A stretch of 64,000 nucleotides of DNA from CAVVEQ01 sp963828855. GTDB lineage: Bacteria > Chloroflexota > Anaerolineae > Anaerolineales > Anaerolineaceae. The stretch is taken from NCBI GenBank assembly GCA_963828855.1, contig CAWHGB010000002.1, positions 62,001-126,000 of the forward strand, written 5' to 3'. The notes beneath the pieces are model-generated. The model searched no databases, had not been told where the DNA came from, and saw only the letters and a program-made list of their open reading frames with translations. The position numbers and the translations under genes are program-made. How positions within the stretch are numbered: position 1 is the stretch's first letter; each line of letters starts with the position of its first letter. Positions 15,857 to 24,112 of this stretch are shown here, in pieces.

Positions 15857-16485
15857 GCAGAAACGCTCCCATGATCGAGGGCTGGAATCACGTATGTGCA
15901 ACGATTATCCCCGGAGAGGATGCATTTTACTTTTTCGATGGGGATATCCAGCAGACTGGAGATCAGAGTTTGATCCACCGAGCAGACTTCCGGGTGGGCT
16001 TTTCCGATCTGGTAATAAGGACAGGTTACTTCGTGGATATGGATCTGTTCACCCCGGGTTTCCCAATCCATGGTGAACCCTTCCTCAGCCAATAAGGTTT
16101 GAAGCAATAAAAGCCGTTCTTCAATGTTCTTCCCATCGGCAAGCGGCGAATATTCATCTGCCATATCCGTAGCCATGCGGGTAAAAAGCAGGTTCACCTG
16201 GTTTTCCGGGAAAGTATCTTTGATCTGATCGAGCAATCGGTTGGTCAGTCGCAAATACCGGCTAGGGAATTTCTCCATTCCTTTTTCAGAGAGGTAATAA
16301 ACGAGGCGGGGACGACCGACACCGTGCCGAACCTCATCCACGGAGAGCAAACCCTCCGCCTGCAAGCTGGCGATATGGTGACGAACCGAAATAGTATTTA
16401 TTCCCACTGCGCTGGCAAGCTCGGGTATCGTGGAGCGGGGATGGCTGCGCAACGTCTGCAGGATGCGATCTCTTGTACTGGACAT
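15853..16485 (-). CDS. sufR: SufR-like Fe-S-sensing transcriptional regulator
   Basis: 210 residues. The N-terminal winged helix (residues 1-70; SRVGINTISVRHH-like recognition helix and GVGRPRLVY wing) is followed by a helical region and a C-terminal cysteine cluster: VTCPYYQIG, EVCSVDQTL, VKCILSGDNRCTY. Four cysteines in this arrangement suggest binding of an Fe-S cluster, as in SufR. It is divergent from sufCBD and shares their promoter gap, so it most likely represses the suf genes when clusters are plentiful. Confidence 0.87.
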   Translation of the reverse strand: MSSTRDRILQTLRSHPRSTIPELASAVGINTISVRHHIASLQAEGLLSVDEVRHGVGRPRLVYYLSEKGMEKFPSRYLRLTNRLLDQIKDTFPENQVNLLFTRMATDMADEYSPLADGKNIEERLLLLQTLLAEEGFTMDWETRGEQIHIHEVTCPYYQIGKAHPEVCSVDQTLISSLLDIPIEKVKCILSGDNRCTYVIPALDHGSVSA

Positions 16486-16514
16486 GCTAATTAATTATCC
16501 TTTTCACGTCTAAA

Positions 16515-16544
16515 AGTATACCATGTTCAATGTAAAATAGTCAA
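16515..16544 (-). promoter_or_regulatory. Probable sufR promoter
   Basis: Minus strand TTGACT (16539-16544), 18-base spacer, TATACT (16515-16520) with a TGG extension. It lies 30 bases before the sufR start. Confidence 0.6.
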
Positions 16545-16568
16545 TAAATAAGATAAATATAATAAATA

Positions 16569-16597
16569 TTGACATAGAAAATCCCACATGGTATAAT
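16569..16597 (+). promoter_or_regulatory. Sigma-70 promoter of sufCBD
   Basis: Consensus TTGACA (16569-16574), a 17-base spacer, and consensus TATAAT (16592-16597) with a TGG extension. This is the best promoter in the window, consistent with a strong promoter that needs a repressor. Confidence 0.88.
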
Positions 16598-16644
16598 GCG
16601 GCGTTCCTACAAAAAAAAACAAAACGAAGCAAGGATTGATCCGG

Positions 16645-17415
16645 ATGAGTCAGCTCGAAATTCGCAATCTGCATGTATCGATCGAAGGCAAAGAGATATT
16701 AAAGGGTTTGGACCTCGTCATTTCCCAAGGCGAAGTGCATGCCATCATGGGACCCAACGGTACGGGCAAATCTACACTTGCATATACCCTAATGGGACAT
16801 CCATCTTATGAAGTAACAGAAGGGGAGATCAGCTACAAGGAACAAAACATTTTAGATATGTCTCCGGATGAGCGCTCCAGATTTGGTTTATTCCTTGCCT
16901 TCCAGTACCCGCAATCCATTCCTGGCGTGACTGTTGCCAATTTTCTCAGAACAGCCGTCAATTCCCGGCGCCGTTCTAAAAATCCTCAGGATAAGGGAGT
17001 ACCCATCCCTGAATTCCGGAAAATGCTGAAAGAGGAAATGGATAAACTTCGGATGGATCCTTCGTTTGCAGGCAGATACTTAAACGAAGGTTTTTCGGGT
17101 GGGGAAAAAAAGCGAGCAGAGATACTCCAAATGGCGGTACTAAAACCCGAGATTGCCATCCTTGATGAAACGGACTCCGGTTTGGATATTGACGCATTAC
17201 GTATTGTCTCCGAAGGTGTCAATACCTTGCGAAATCCAGACCTTGGTGTCCTGGTAATTACCCATTACCAGCGGATCCTGAATTACATTCAACCTGATGT
17301 TGTGCATGTCATGATGGATGGAAGAGTTGTAGAAACAGGTGGTCCCGACCTGGCGCTTCATCTCGAAGAGCATGGTTATGACTGGGTCCGCGAAAAAATG
17401 GATAATGGTAAATAA
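16645..17415 (+). CDS. sufC: Fe-S assembly ATPase SufC
   Basis: 256-residue ABC-type ATPase that powers the SufBCD scaffold in the cytoplasm. Walker A is GPNGTGKST; the Q-loop is FQYPQSIPG; the ABC signature is FSGGEKKRAEI; and Walker B reads AILDETDSGLDIDAL, with the SufC-typical DSGLD; HYQRIL contains the switch histidine. ATG 16645 is chosen with aaggat upstream, over a TTG nine bases earlier. First gene of sufC-sufB-sufD. Confidence 0.95.
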   Translation: MSQLEIRNLHVSIEGKEILKGLDLVISQGEVHAIMGPNGTGKSTLAYTLMGHPSYEVTEGEISYKEQNILDMSPDERSRFGLFLAFQYPQSIPGVTVANFLRTAVNSRRRSKNPQDKGVPIPEFRKMLKEEMDKLRMDPSFAGRYLNEGFSGGEKKRAEILQMAVLKPEIAILDETDSGLDIDALRIVSEGVNTLRNPDLGVLVITHYQRILNYIQPDVVHVMMDGRVVETGGPDLALHLEEHGYDWVREKMDNGK

Positions 17416-17420
17416 AACGA

Positions 17421-18839
17421 GTGGATATGGTTGAGGCATCCAATTCAGAATTTTTAGATCAGCTCGGGGATTACAAATACGGATTCAAGGATCCGGAAAA
17501 TTACGTTTTTAAGTCCCGAAAAGGACTTGATAAAGAGATCGTGAAGCAAATATCCAGCATGAAAGGCGAACCGGAATGGATGTTAAATTTCCGGCTTAAG
17601 GCTCTCGCTCATTTCGAAAATCGTCCCATGCCAACATGGGGAGCAGATCTCTCAGGCTTGGATCTGAACGATATATATTACTACGTAAAACCGACAGTGG
17701 ATCAAAGTCAATCCTGGGATGACGTCCCTGAAACGATTAAAAATACGTTTGATAAGCTGGGAATCCCAGATGCGGAACGAAAATTTCTGGCAGGTGTTGG
17801 CGCGCAATACGAATCAGAAATGGTATACCACAGCGTGCTTGAACACCTCGAAAAACAGGGTGTGATCTTTTTGAGCATAGAAGAAGGATTGCGTCAATAT
17901 CCTGATCTTTTCCGGGAGCACTTTGGGACAGTAATACCGATTGAAGATAATAAATTTGCTGCCTTGAATAGTGCGGTTTGGTCGGGTGGATCCTTCGTTT
18001 ATATTCCAAAAGGGGTGAAAGTCGACTTGCCCTTGCAGGCTTATTTTCGGCTAAACGTCGCGAATATCGGTCAATTTGAACGATCCTTGATCATCGCAGA
18101 TGAGGGTGCGCAGGTGCATTATGTGGAAGGTTGTACTGCGCCCAGATACACCACCAATTCTTTTCATTCCGGTGTGATCGAGATCATCGTCAAACGCGAC
18201 GCCAGAGTGCGGTACACGACGATTCAGAATTGGTCGACGAACGTATATAACCTGGTTACTCAGCGTGCCAAGGTTTACCAGGACGGATCCATGGAGTGGG
18301 TGGATTCGAATCTCGGATCAAAGGTCACCATGAAGTACCCATCCTGTTACCTTCTCGAGCCCGGTGCGCACGGCGAGATTCTATCTATGGCGTTTGCCGG
18401 CAAGGGCCAGGTTCAGGATGCCGGTGGCAAGGTGATCCATTTTGCACCTCACACGAGCAGCAAGATCACTTCAAAATCGATAAGCAAGAACGGCGGTAGG
18501 GCATCTTACCGGGGATTATTAAAAGTTTATCCTGGGGCAAAGGGCAGCAAATCGAGTGTCGTCTGCGATGCCCTGTTGCTCGATCCAAATTCCCGTTCTG
18601 ATACTTACCCGACAATTGAAGTGGATGAGGAGGATGTGACCATTGGCCATGAAGCGACTGTATCCAGGGTTGGCGAAGAGCAGCTCTTCTACCTGATGAG
18701 CCGGGGATTAACCCAGGAAGATGCGACCACCATGGTCGTCTCCGGTTTCATCGAGCCTCTGGTTAAGGAATTGCCAATGGAATATGCCGTTGAAATGAAT
18801 CGGCTTATCCAGCTCCAGATGGCTGGATCGGTTGGATAG
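17421..18839 (+). CDS. sufB: Fe-S cluster scaffold SufB
   Basis: 472 residues, the usual length. Scaffold subunit on which the nascent cluster forms. Seen: the N-terminal YGFKDPENYVFKSRKGL, VGAQYESEMVYHS, GGSFVYIPKGVKV, VEGCTAPRYTTNSFHSGV with the cysteine and surrounding residues of the beta-helix, and the C-terminal GHEATVSRVGEEQLFYLMSRGL. The start may be GTG 17421 or ATG 17427. It follows sufC by 5 bases. Confidence 0.95.
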   Translation: MDMVEASNSEFLDQLGDYKYGFKDPENYVFKSRKGLDKEIVKQISSMKGEPEWMLNFRLKALAHFENRPMPTWGADLSGLDLNDIYYYVKPTVDQSQSWDDVPETIKNTFDKLGIPDAERKFLAGVGAQYESEMVYHSVLEHLEKQGVIFLSIEEGLRQYPDLFREHFGTVIPIEDNKFAALNSAVWSGGSFVYIPKGVKVDLPLQAYFRLNVANIGQFERSLIIADEGAQVHYVEGCTAPRYTTNSFHSGVIEIIVKRDARVRYTTIQNWSTNVYNLVTQRAKVYQDGSMEWVDSNLGSKVTMKYPSCYLLEPGAHGEILSMAFAGKGQVQDAGGKVIHFAPHTSSKITSKSISKNGGRASYRGLLKVYPGAKGSKSSVVCDALLLDPNSRSDTYPTIEVDEEDVTIGHEATVSRVGEEQLFYLMSRGLTQEDATTMVVSGFIEPLVKELPMEYAVEMNRLIQLQMAGSVG

Positions 18840-18840
18840 T

Positions 18841-20193
18841 ATGGGGGAGACTATGTCAACCAAACCAAGAGTGATTATTCGAACCGAAACGGGTAAAAGT
18901 GGTCAGGAAAGAAAATTCATTTTTGGTGAAGAACTTGTTCGAAAGAACGGTTTGTCACCAACTCTCAAGGCATACCGTGAGAAAGCCTGGCAGGCGGTAC
19001 AGGGCACCAGCTTGCCTGATCAGAATTCTGAATCCTGGAAGCGAAGCAGTTTAAAAGATTTCCATCCTGAAAGTTATAAATTGTTCATTCCTCCTCTCCC
19101 GCCTACTTCCGTGATAAACATCAGTTTACAAGTTCAGGAGAATTCTCTAGGAATTATTGATCAAGAGGAGACTGGTACTGAGATTTGGTTGAAAGAAGGT
19201 TTGACTCAAAAAGGAGTCGTTTTTTGCCCGCTCAGCGAGGCAGAAAAATCATATCCCAAAGAAATGGAAAGCATTATTGGGAATGTTATTAATCCTGCGG
19301 AGAATATTTTCACCGCATTAACTGGAGCATTCGCACAATTTGGTTCTTTGATAAAGATCCAGGGGGGGGTAATACTTGATAAACCTCTGGTTGTTAAATT
19401 GAGAACGGGCGGCACTGGTAATGCCTTTTTTTCCCACCATCTCATCCATTTGGAACCGGGTAGCCAGGCAGTCATCATTTTGGAGAATAGCTCGGATCGA
19501 GACCATGAAGGAAATTCGCTTCACTCGAGTTTGGTTGAAATAGTCCTGGAAGAAGGAGCACACCTGACGTTAGTTGAACTTCAATCCCTGGATGAAATGA
19601 CCTGGAATTTTGGTTATTCACGGGTCATTCTTGGAAAGGATGCGATCCTGGATTGGACGGTGGGGTCGACCGGAGGGAAATTCACCAAAGATTTTTCAAG
19701 CCTGAAACTCAGCGGGGAAGGGAGCCGGGGAAAAATTTCCGGATTTTATTTCGCGGATGGAAAACAGCTTATAGATCACGAAACCAACCAGGACCATCTA
19801 GCTCCGAATACCACAAGCGATTTGCTTTTCAAAGGCGCATTGAAAGATGAAAGCCGGGCGGTTTGGCGCGGGATGATCTACGTGGCACCGGAAGGGAATA
19901 AAACGGATGGCTACCAGGCGAACCGCAACCTGATCCTTAGCGATAAAGCCCGGGCGGATTCCATTCCAGGGCTCGAGATCTTGACGGATGACGTCCGTTG
20001 CACCCATGGAGCCACGGTTGGACGGATCGACCAGGATCAAGTGTTTTATCTCGAAAGCAGGGGAATCCCGAAACAGGAAGCAGAGAAATTGATCGTGGAA
20101 GGCTTCTTCGAATCTGTTCTGGAAAGAATCCCGATGGAATCGATCCGAGATCGATTCAAGACTGAGATCATTCGCAAAATGAACAATAGTTGA
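18841..20193 (+). CDS. sufD: Fe-S assembly protein SufD
   Basis: About 450 residues. Partner of SufB in the SufBC2D scaffold. The sequence shares the beta-helix core and the C-terminal motif CTHGATVGRIDQDQVFYLESRGI with SufB, including the conserved His of THGAT. The start is either ATG 18841, one base after the sufB stop, or ATG 18853. The N-terminal 80 residues are variable, as is usual in SufD. Confidence 0.93.
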   Translation: MGETMSTKPRVIIRTETGKSGQERKFIFGEELVRKNGLSPTLKAYREKAWQAVQGTSLPDQNSESWKRSSLKDFHPESYKLFIPPLPPTSVINISLQVQENSLGIIDQEETGTEIWLKEGLTQKGVVFCPLSEAEKSYPKEMESIIGNVINPAENIFTALTGAFAQFGSLIKIQGGVILDKPLVVKLRTGGTGNAFFSHHLIHLEPGSQAVIILENSSDRDHEGNSLHSSLVEIVLEEGAHLTLVELQSLDEMTWNFGYSRVILGKDAILDWTVGSTGGKFTKDFSSLKLSGEGSRGKISGFYFADGKQLIDHETNQDHLAPNTTSDLLFKGALKDESRAVWRGMIYVAPEGNKTDGYQANRNLILSDKARADSIPGLEILTDDVRCTHGATVGRIDQDQVFYLESRGIPKQEAEKLIVEGFFESVLERIPMESIRDRFKTEIIRKMNNS

Positions 20194-20205
20194 TTAACTC
20201 ATGAT

Positions 20206-20234
20206 TTGGTCAGAGAAATTATTAATGCTAGAAT
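20206..20234 (+). promoter_or_regulatory. Probable second promoter within the suf island
   Basis: TTGGTC (20206-20211), 17-base spacer, TAGAAT (20229-20234), about 40 bases before the small gene that precedes sufS. It would allow the sufS-sufU-Rieske part to be transcribed apart from sufCBD. Confidence 0.5.
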
Positions 20235-20272
20235 AGTTTTTCAAAAATATGAATTTTCCGTTGGAGAAAAAA

Positions 20273-20566
20273 ATGTCAGACGTGTCGTTTATGAAAGCCC
20301 CAGGACCTGAAACAACTTTCGAGGTAGGAGATACCGTCGAAGTTTATTGCGATCACGAAAAAGGAAACCTGCGCACACGAGGGTGGTTGAAGGGGATCGT
20401 CGTGCAGGTGGATTACAAGATGGTCGCCGTCCAATTTAGAACAAATGTCTATCTCACCGATGGATGGATGGTCCCGGATCATATTCTTTGGTTTCCATTG
20501 AATTCCCAGCATATTCGTTTTCCCCTTGTGAAGACTCCACATTCAACAATGCCAAAAAGCGCCTGA
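20273..20566 (+). CDS. Unknown small protein between sufD and sufS
   Basis: 97 residues from ATG 20273, which has ttggagaaaaaa just upstream; an in-frame ATG at 20249 has no ribosome site. I do not recognise the family. The middle (FEVGDTVEVYCDHEKGNLRTRGW, then LKGIVVQVDYKMVAVQF and NVYLTDGWMVPDHILWF) alternates hydrophobic and charged residues like a small beta-barrel (SH3 or KOW-like) domain. It has its own possible promoter and lies 19 bases before sufS. Its place in the cluster suggests a link to Fe-S work, but nothing in the protein proves it. Confidence 0.7.
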   Translation: MSDVSFMKAPGPETTFEVGDTVEVYCDHEKGNLRTRGWLKGIVVQVDYKMVAVQFRTNVYLTDGWMVPDHILWFPLNSQHIRFPLVKTPHSTMPKSA

Positions 20567-20585
20567 ACACACTTCGTAAAAAAAT

Positions 20586-21818
20586 ATGTCCTCTATTGAT
20601 CCTGCTTTAATCCGAAAGGATTTTCCAATTCTCCAGAAGGAAGTCCATCCCGGGAAAACATTGGTTTACCTGGATTCCACAGCTACCACCCAAAAACCGG
20701 TCTCTGTTCTTCAAGGTATGGATTCCTATTACCGCAATTCAAATGCCAATATTCACCGGGGAATCTATTCCATTGCGGAAGAAGCCACAGCGCTTTATGA
20801 GGGAGCCAGGGAAAAGACAGCAAAATTTATTGGGGCGAAAAAGAATCGTGAAATTATTTTTACCCGCAATGCCACCGAATCGATCAACCTGGTTGCTTAT
20901 TCCTGGGGACGGGCGAACCTCAATAAAGGTGATCTCGTCGTTCTTACTGAGATGGAACATCATGCCAACCTTGTTCCCTGGCAGATGCTGGCAGCGGAGA
21001 AAGAAATCCGGCTGGAATTCATTCCTGTGACAGATAATGGATTGCTAGACCTGGAAGAATATAAAAACCTGCTGAGATTATCTCCAAAGTTGGTAGCCTT
21101 TACCCAAATGTCCAACGTGCTGGGAACCATTACGCCAGCGGGTGAGATCGTCGAATCCGCACATGATGCCGGGTCATTAGTGCTAATCGACGCTGCGCAA
21201 TCCGTCCCGCATTTTGCTGTCGATGTTCAGGGATTGGATGCGGACTTCCTGGCATTCTCCGCGCATAAGATGTGCGGGCCAACCGGGATCGGGGTGTTAT
21301 ACGGGAAGGAAAAACTCCTGGATGAAATGCCTCCATTCCAGGGAGGCGGGGACATGATCAAGAAGGTTCATTTGCGATCATTTACTGCGAATGATCTTCC
21401 CCACAAATTTGAAGCTGGAACCCCGGCCATCGCCGAGGCGATCGGCCTTGGGTCAGCCATTGATTACCTGAACCAAATTGGTATGGATACCATCCGAAAA
21501 TATGAAGAAGTTATCATTTCCTACGCCCTTGAGAAATTAAACGATGTTGGCGGTGTGAAAGTATATGGACCGGATGCGGGGAAAAAAGGCGCAGTGGCTT
21601 CCTTCAGCCTCGAAGGTGTGCATCCTCATGATGTGGCCCAGATTCTCGATTCGGAGGGCATCGCTGTCCGGGCAGGCCATCATTGCGCCATGCCGCTGCA
21701 TGAACGCTACCACCTTGATGCGACCACCCGGGCTAGTTTTTATATATACAATACAATTCAAGAAGTTGACTTGCTGATTGAAGGGCTTAACAAAGTCAAG
21801 AAAGTTTTTCGGGTGTAA
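20586..21818 (+). CDS. sufS: Cysteine desulfurase SufS
   Basis: 410-residue PLP enzyme that takes sulfur from cysteine for Fe-S cluster synthesis. Class V aminotransferase fold with ATESINLVAYSWG, EHHANLVPW, IDAAQSVPHF, the PLP lysine in SAHKMCGPTG and the persulfide cysteine in RAGHHCAMPLH, in the short-loop type II arrangement of SufS. Followed at once by sufU, its usual sulfur acceptor in this kind of SUF system. Confidence 0.95.
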   Translation: MSSIDPALIRKDFPILQKEVHPGKTLVYLDSTATTQKPVSVLQGMDSYYRNSNANIHRGIYSIAEEATALYEGAREKTAKFIGAKKNREIIFTRNATESINLVAYSWGRANLNKGDLVVLTEMEHHANLVPWQMLAAEKEIRLEFIPVTDNGLLDLEEYKNLLRLSPKLVAFTQMSNVLGTITPAGEIVESAHDAGSLVLIDAAQSVPHFAVDVQGLDADFLAFSAHKMCGPTGIGVLYGKEKLLDEMPPFQGGGDMIKKVHLRSFTANDLPHKFEAGTPAIAEAIGLGSAIDYLNQIGMDTIRKYEEVIISYALEKLNDVGGVKVYGPDAGKKGAVASFSLEGVHPHDVAQILDSEGIAVRAGHHCAMPLHERYHLDATTRASFYIYNTIQEVDLLIEGLNKVKKVFRV

Positions 21819-21822
21819 AACA

Positions 21823-22224
21823 ATGGATGACCTTTACCGGGAAGTGATCATAGATCGCAGCCAAAATCCGATCTATAAAGGAAAACTGGATCCTTGTGAC
21901 ATCACCTTCGAAGACGAGAATCCTTTATGCGGAGATGTGATCCGGGTGGATCTGCGGGTGGATAAGGAGAATCGGATCACGGAAGCTGCCTTCGACGGGC
22001 ATGGATGTGCCATTTCACAGGCTTCGGCGGATTTATTGATGGAATCGATCATTGGTAAACCATTAGATGAGATCAAGGCGCTAAATAAACAAAATGTCCT
22101 CGGCAATCTCGGAATTGAATTGGGGGCAGTACGACTAAAATGCGCACTTCTATCTCTAAAAGCTTTAAAAGCCGGTGTTTATGGATTAAGCAAATCCAAT
22201 GATGATCTTGTGGAAGGAGAGTGA
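21823..22224 (+). CDS. sufU: SufU-type sulfur acceptor / Fe-S assembly protein
   Basis: 133 residues from ATG 21823, 4 bases after sufS. Zinc-binding IscU-like protein that accepts the persulfide from SufS. The three key cysteines and the aspartate are present: NPLCGD, GHGCAISQASADL and RLKCALLS, with the short insertion between the second and third that separates SufU from IscU. No sufE is present, so this is a Gram-positive-style sulfur relay. Confidence 0.92.
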   Translation: MDDLYREVIIDRSQNPIYKGKLDPCDITFEDENPLCGDVIRVDLRVDKENRITEAAFDGHGCAISQASADLLMESIIGKPLDEIKALNKQNVLGNLGIELGAVRLKCALLSLKALKAGVYGLSKSNDDLVEGE

Positions 22225-22557
22225 ATGGTTAATCAGGCAGTTGATTTCATTCCGGTTGCATCGACAGCAGACCTGGGGAAGGGTGAGCGCATGGTGATCG
22301 AGGTGGAGGGTAACCCGATCGTGATATTCAATGTGGATGATAAATTTTATGCTATCGATGGAATTTGCAGCCATGACGAGGAAGAACTGGCTGACGGGTT
22401 GCTCGACGAGTTCGAATTGACCTGCCCGCGTCACGGCGGACGATTTGATATCCGGGATGGAAGTGTGCTGGCTTTACCCGCCTTCCAGGAGATCAACAGC
22501 TATCCGATAGAGGTCCGGGGGGATGAAATTCTGATCGGCCTGCCGCAGGCAGGTTGA
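22225..22557 (+). CDS. Rieske-type [2Fe-2S] ferredoxin
   Basis: 110 residues, starting directly after the sufU stop. The Rieske cluster ligands are seen as CSHDEEELADG (C-x-H) and CPRHGGRFD (C-x2-H). This is the small non-heme-iron oxygenase-type ferredoxin often found at the end of suf operons. It probably supplies electrons to cluster assembly or to an unlinked oxygenase; which one cannot be told here. Confidence 0.87.
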   Translation: MVNQAVDFIPVASTADLGKGERMVIEVEGNPIVIFNVDDKFYAIDGICSHDEEELADGLLDEFELTCPRHGGRFDIRDGSVLALPAFQEINSYPIEVRGDEILIGLPQAG

Positions 22558-22581
22558 CCAAATCAGATAATTCGGTTATTT

Positions 22582-23229
22582 CTAGCGAGAATCAAACGAA
22601 CCAATAATCCGCAGGGTTTCGAACCCTTCGGCGAATGGTCTTTGCGCGATGATCCCATTGCGGACCAGGATTGCCCGGGTGGCCTCGGGATCAAAATAGT
22701 ATTTCGACCGGTAGGTCTCATACTCCGCAAGCGCTTTGATCTTCAGATCCACATCCTCCTGGTAAACCTCCACCAGAAAATTAGGGAAGAATCCATAGCT
22801 AGAACGGATAACGTCGAAACCAAAAACGGAAGTTCCCCGGAAGGCGCGTAGAACCTCCTCCGTGACCGTTGCATGATCCTGGTGAATATCAGCTTTTGAG
22901 TGGGTAAAGACGATATCCGGTCTCTGAGTTTGGTTGAATTGGATCAGGTATTCGAGAATATCCTGGCGCTGCTCTGGAAACCGGCGGGTCTCAAAAGACC
23001 CGATGATAGCATGATCCTCCGCGACACCCAGAACCTTTAGACTTCGCCTGCACTCGGACACAACATTCTTTAGATCGGGATTCTTTTGATTATCCGATAG
23101 TGTGAGGCAAAAAACCTCGGTTTGAGGGGCAATATGTGCGATGAGCGCACCGGCACCAATTTCGATATCGTCCGGATGCGCTCCGATGAAGCAAACCTTT
23201 CGACCGTAGAACATCATATCGGAATTCAT
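22582..23229 (-). CDS. PIG-L family zinc deacetylase
   Basis: 215 residues. Zn-dependent N-deacetylase of the LmbE/PIG-L family. The zinc motif GAHPDDIEIGAG (AHPDD) lies near residue 17, and HSKADIHQDH near 110 gives the further His ligands. Substrates in the family include GlcNAc-linked compounds; the substrate here is unknown. It lies 5 bases after a methyltransferase gene, so the two are probably a pair acting on the same metabolite. Confidence 0.85.
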   Translation of the reverse strand: MNSDMMFYGRKVCFIGAHPDDIEIGAGALIAHIAPQTEVFCLTLSDNQKNPDLKNVVSECRRSLKVLGVAEDHAIIGSFETRRFPEQRQDILEYLIQFNQTQRPDIVFTHSKADIHQDHATVTEEVLRAFRGTSVFGFDVIRSSYGFFPNFLVEVYQEDVDLKIKALAEYETYRSKYYFDPEATRAILVRNGIIAQRPFAEGFETLRIIGSFDSR

Positions 23230-23234
23230 GACAT

Positions 23235-24035
23235 TTACCTGGTTGCCAGAAATCCGCCGACCACTTTGGTCATCACCAATTTACCTTCTTTTTCAAGTCG
23301 CTTCTGGGCGACAGTCTTAATTTGGTCCATCACGGTTTCAAAGGAATCCAAGCCGCTGAAGAGGTCTCCCCACAATTTCCGGTCTTCAGAGAGGGATGCC
23401 CTGGTGTAGGCGAGGAAAGGGTCGACTGATTCGAAAGTCAGCGGGTTTTCGAATAAGTGCACATCCACTTTCTTGAAGAGCGAACGGATGGTTCCCAGAA
23501 ATTCCGTACTGTATCGTGAGCTGCCTGGCATGGGTGGGATGGGTTTACCGGTGGCTTCTTTTATGATTTCATAGAATAATTGCTTGTTTTGAGGCATCGG
23601 ACCTGTGGTAAATAACCTGCCACCGGGGCGAACAACCCGGTGCATTTCCCCAATAGTGAAGGGGACATCCAGGGCATAATAAATGGCAAAGCAGCAGGAG
23701 ACGAAATCAAAGGTCTCTGATGGAAAATCAAATTTCTTGTTGAAATTCAATTCGAGAAATCTTATCCCTGTATTCCACTTAATATTTTGTTCCCGGGCTT
23801 GATTCAATAGATCTTCACTGACGTCTCCACCGGTGATATCAGCATTTCCCTTTAGGTTGGCGTGGTAGGAAAAACATTGCTTGCCAGCACCGCACCCTAC
23901 ATCCAGGATTTTCATCCCGGGTTGAAGTTTTATAAGGTCGATCATCCAACTATCGATATCTCGGCCGCCGTATTTGGAATGGATATCGATACGGGTGGCA
24001 AGATCGTTGGTTGTTTCCTGATAATTAATATTCAT
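23235..24035 (-). CDS. Class I SAM-dependent methyltransferase
   Basis: 266 residues. Motif I is ILDVGCGAGKQCF (about residues 44-56), followed by the acidic motif ITGGDVSEDLL and motif FDFVSCCFAIYY, then HRVVRPGGRLFTTGP. The fold is clear, the substrate is not. It has its own promoter and a good ribosome site (gagga), and leads a two-gene unit with the PIG-L deacetylase. Confidence 0.85.
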   Translation of the reverse strand: MNINYQETTNDLATRIDIHSKYGGRDIDSWMIDLIKLQPGMKILDVGCGAGKQCFSYHANLKGNADITGGDVSEDLLNQAREQNIKWNTGIRFLELNFNKKFDFPSETFDFVSCCFAIYYALDVPFTIGEMHRVVRPGGRLFTTGPMPQNKQLFYEIIKEATGKPIPPMPGSSRYSTEFLGTIRSLFKKVDVHLFENPLTFESVDPFLAYTRASLSEDRKLWGDLFSGLDSFETVMDQIKTVAQKRLEKEGKLVMTKVVGGFLATR

Positions 24036-24059
24036 GATTCCTCTGGTAATTTTTATGCA

Positions 24060-24087
24060 AGTATATTGGCTTAATCACGAATGTCAA
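24060..24087 (-). promoter_or_regulatory. Sigma-70 promoter of the methyltransferase-deacetylase pair
   Basis: On the minus strand TTGACA (24082-24087), a 16-base spacer and TATACT (24060-24065), 25 bases before the start codon. Confidence 0.75.
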
Positions 24088-24112
24088 GGACTCTCATACG
24101 CGATGAAAAAAA

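Noticed and set aside
22582..24035. PIG-L deacetylase and methyltransferase as a bacillithiol or mycothiol pathway
   Set aside because: No glycosyltransferase or ligase partner is adjacent, so only the enzyme families can be stated.
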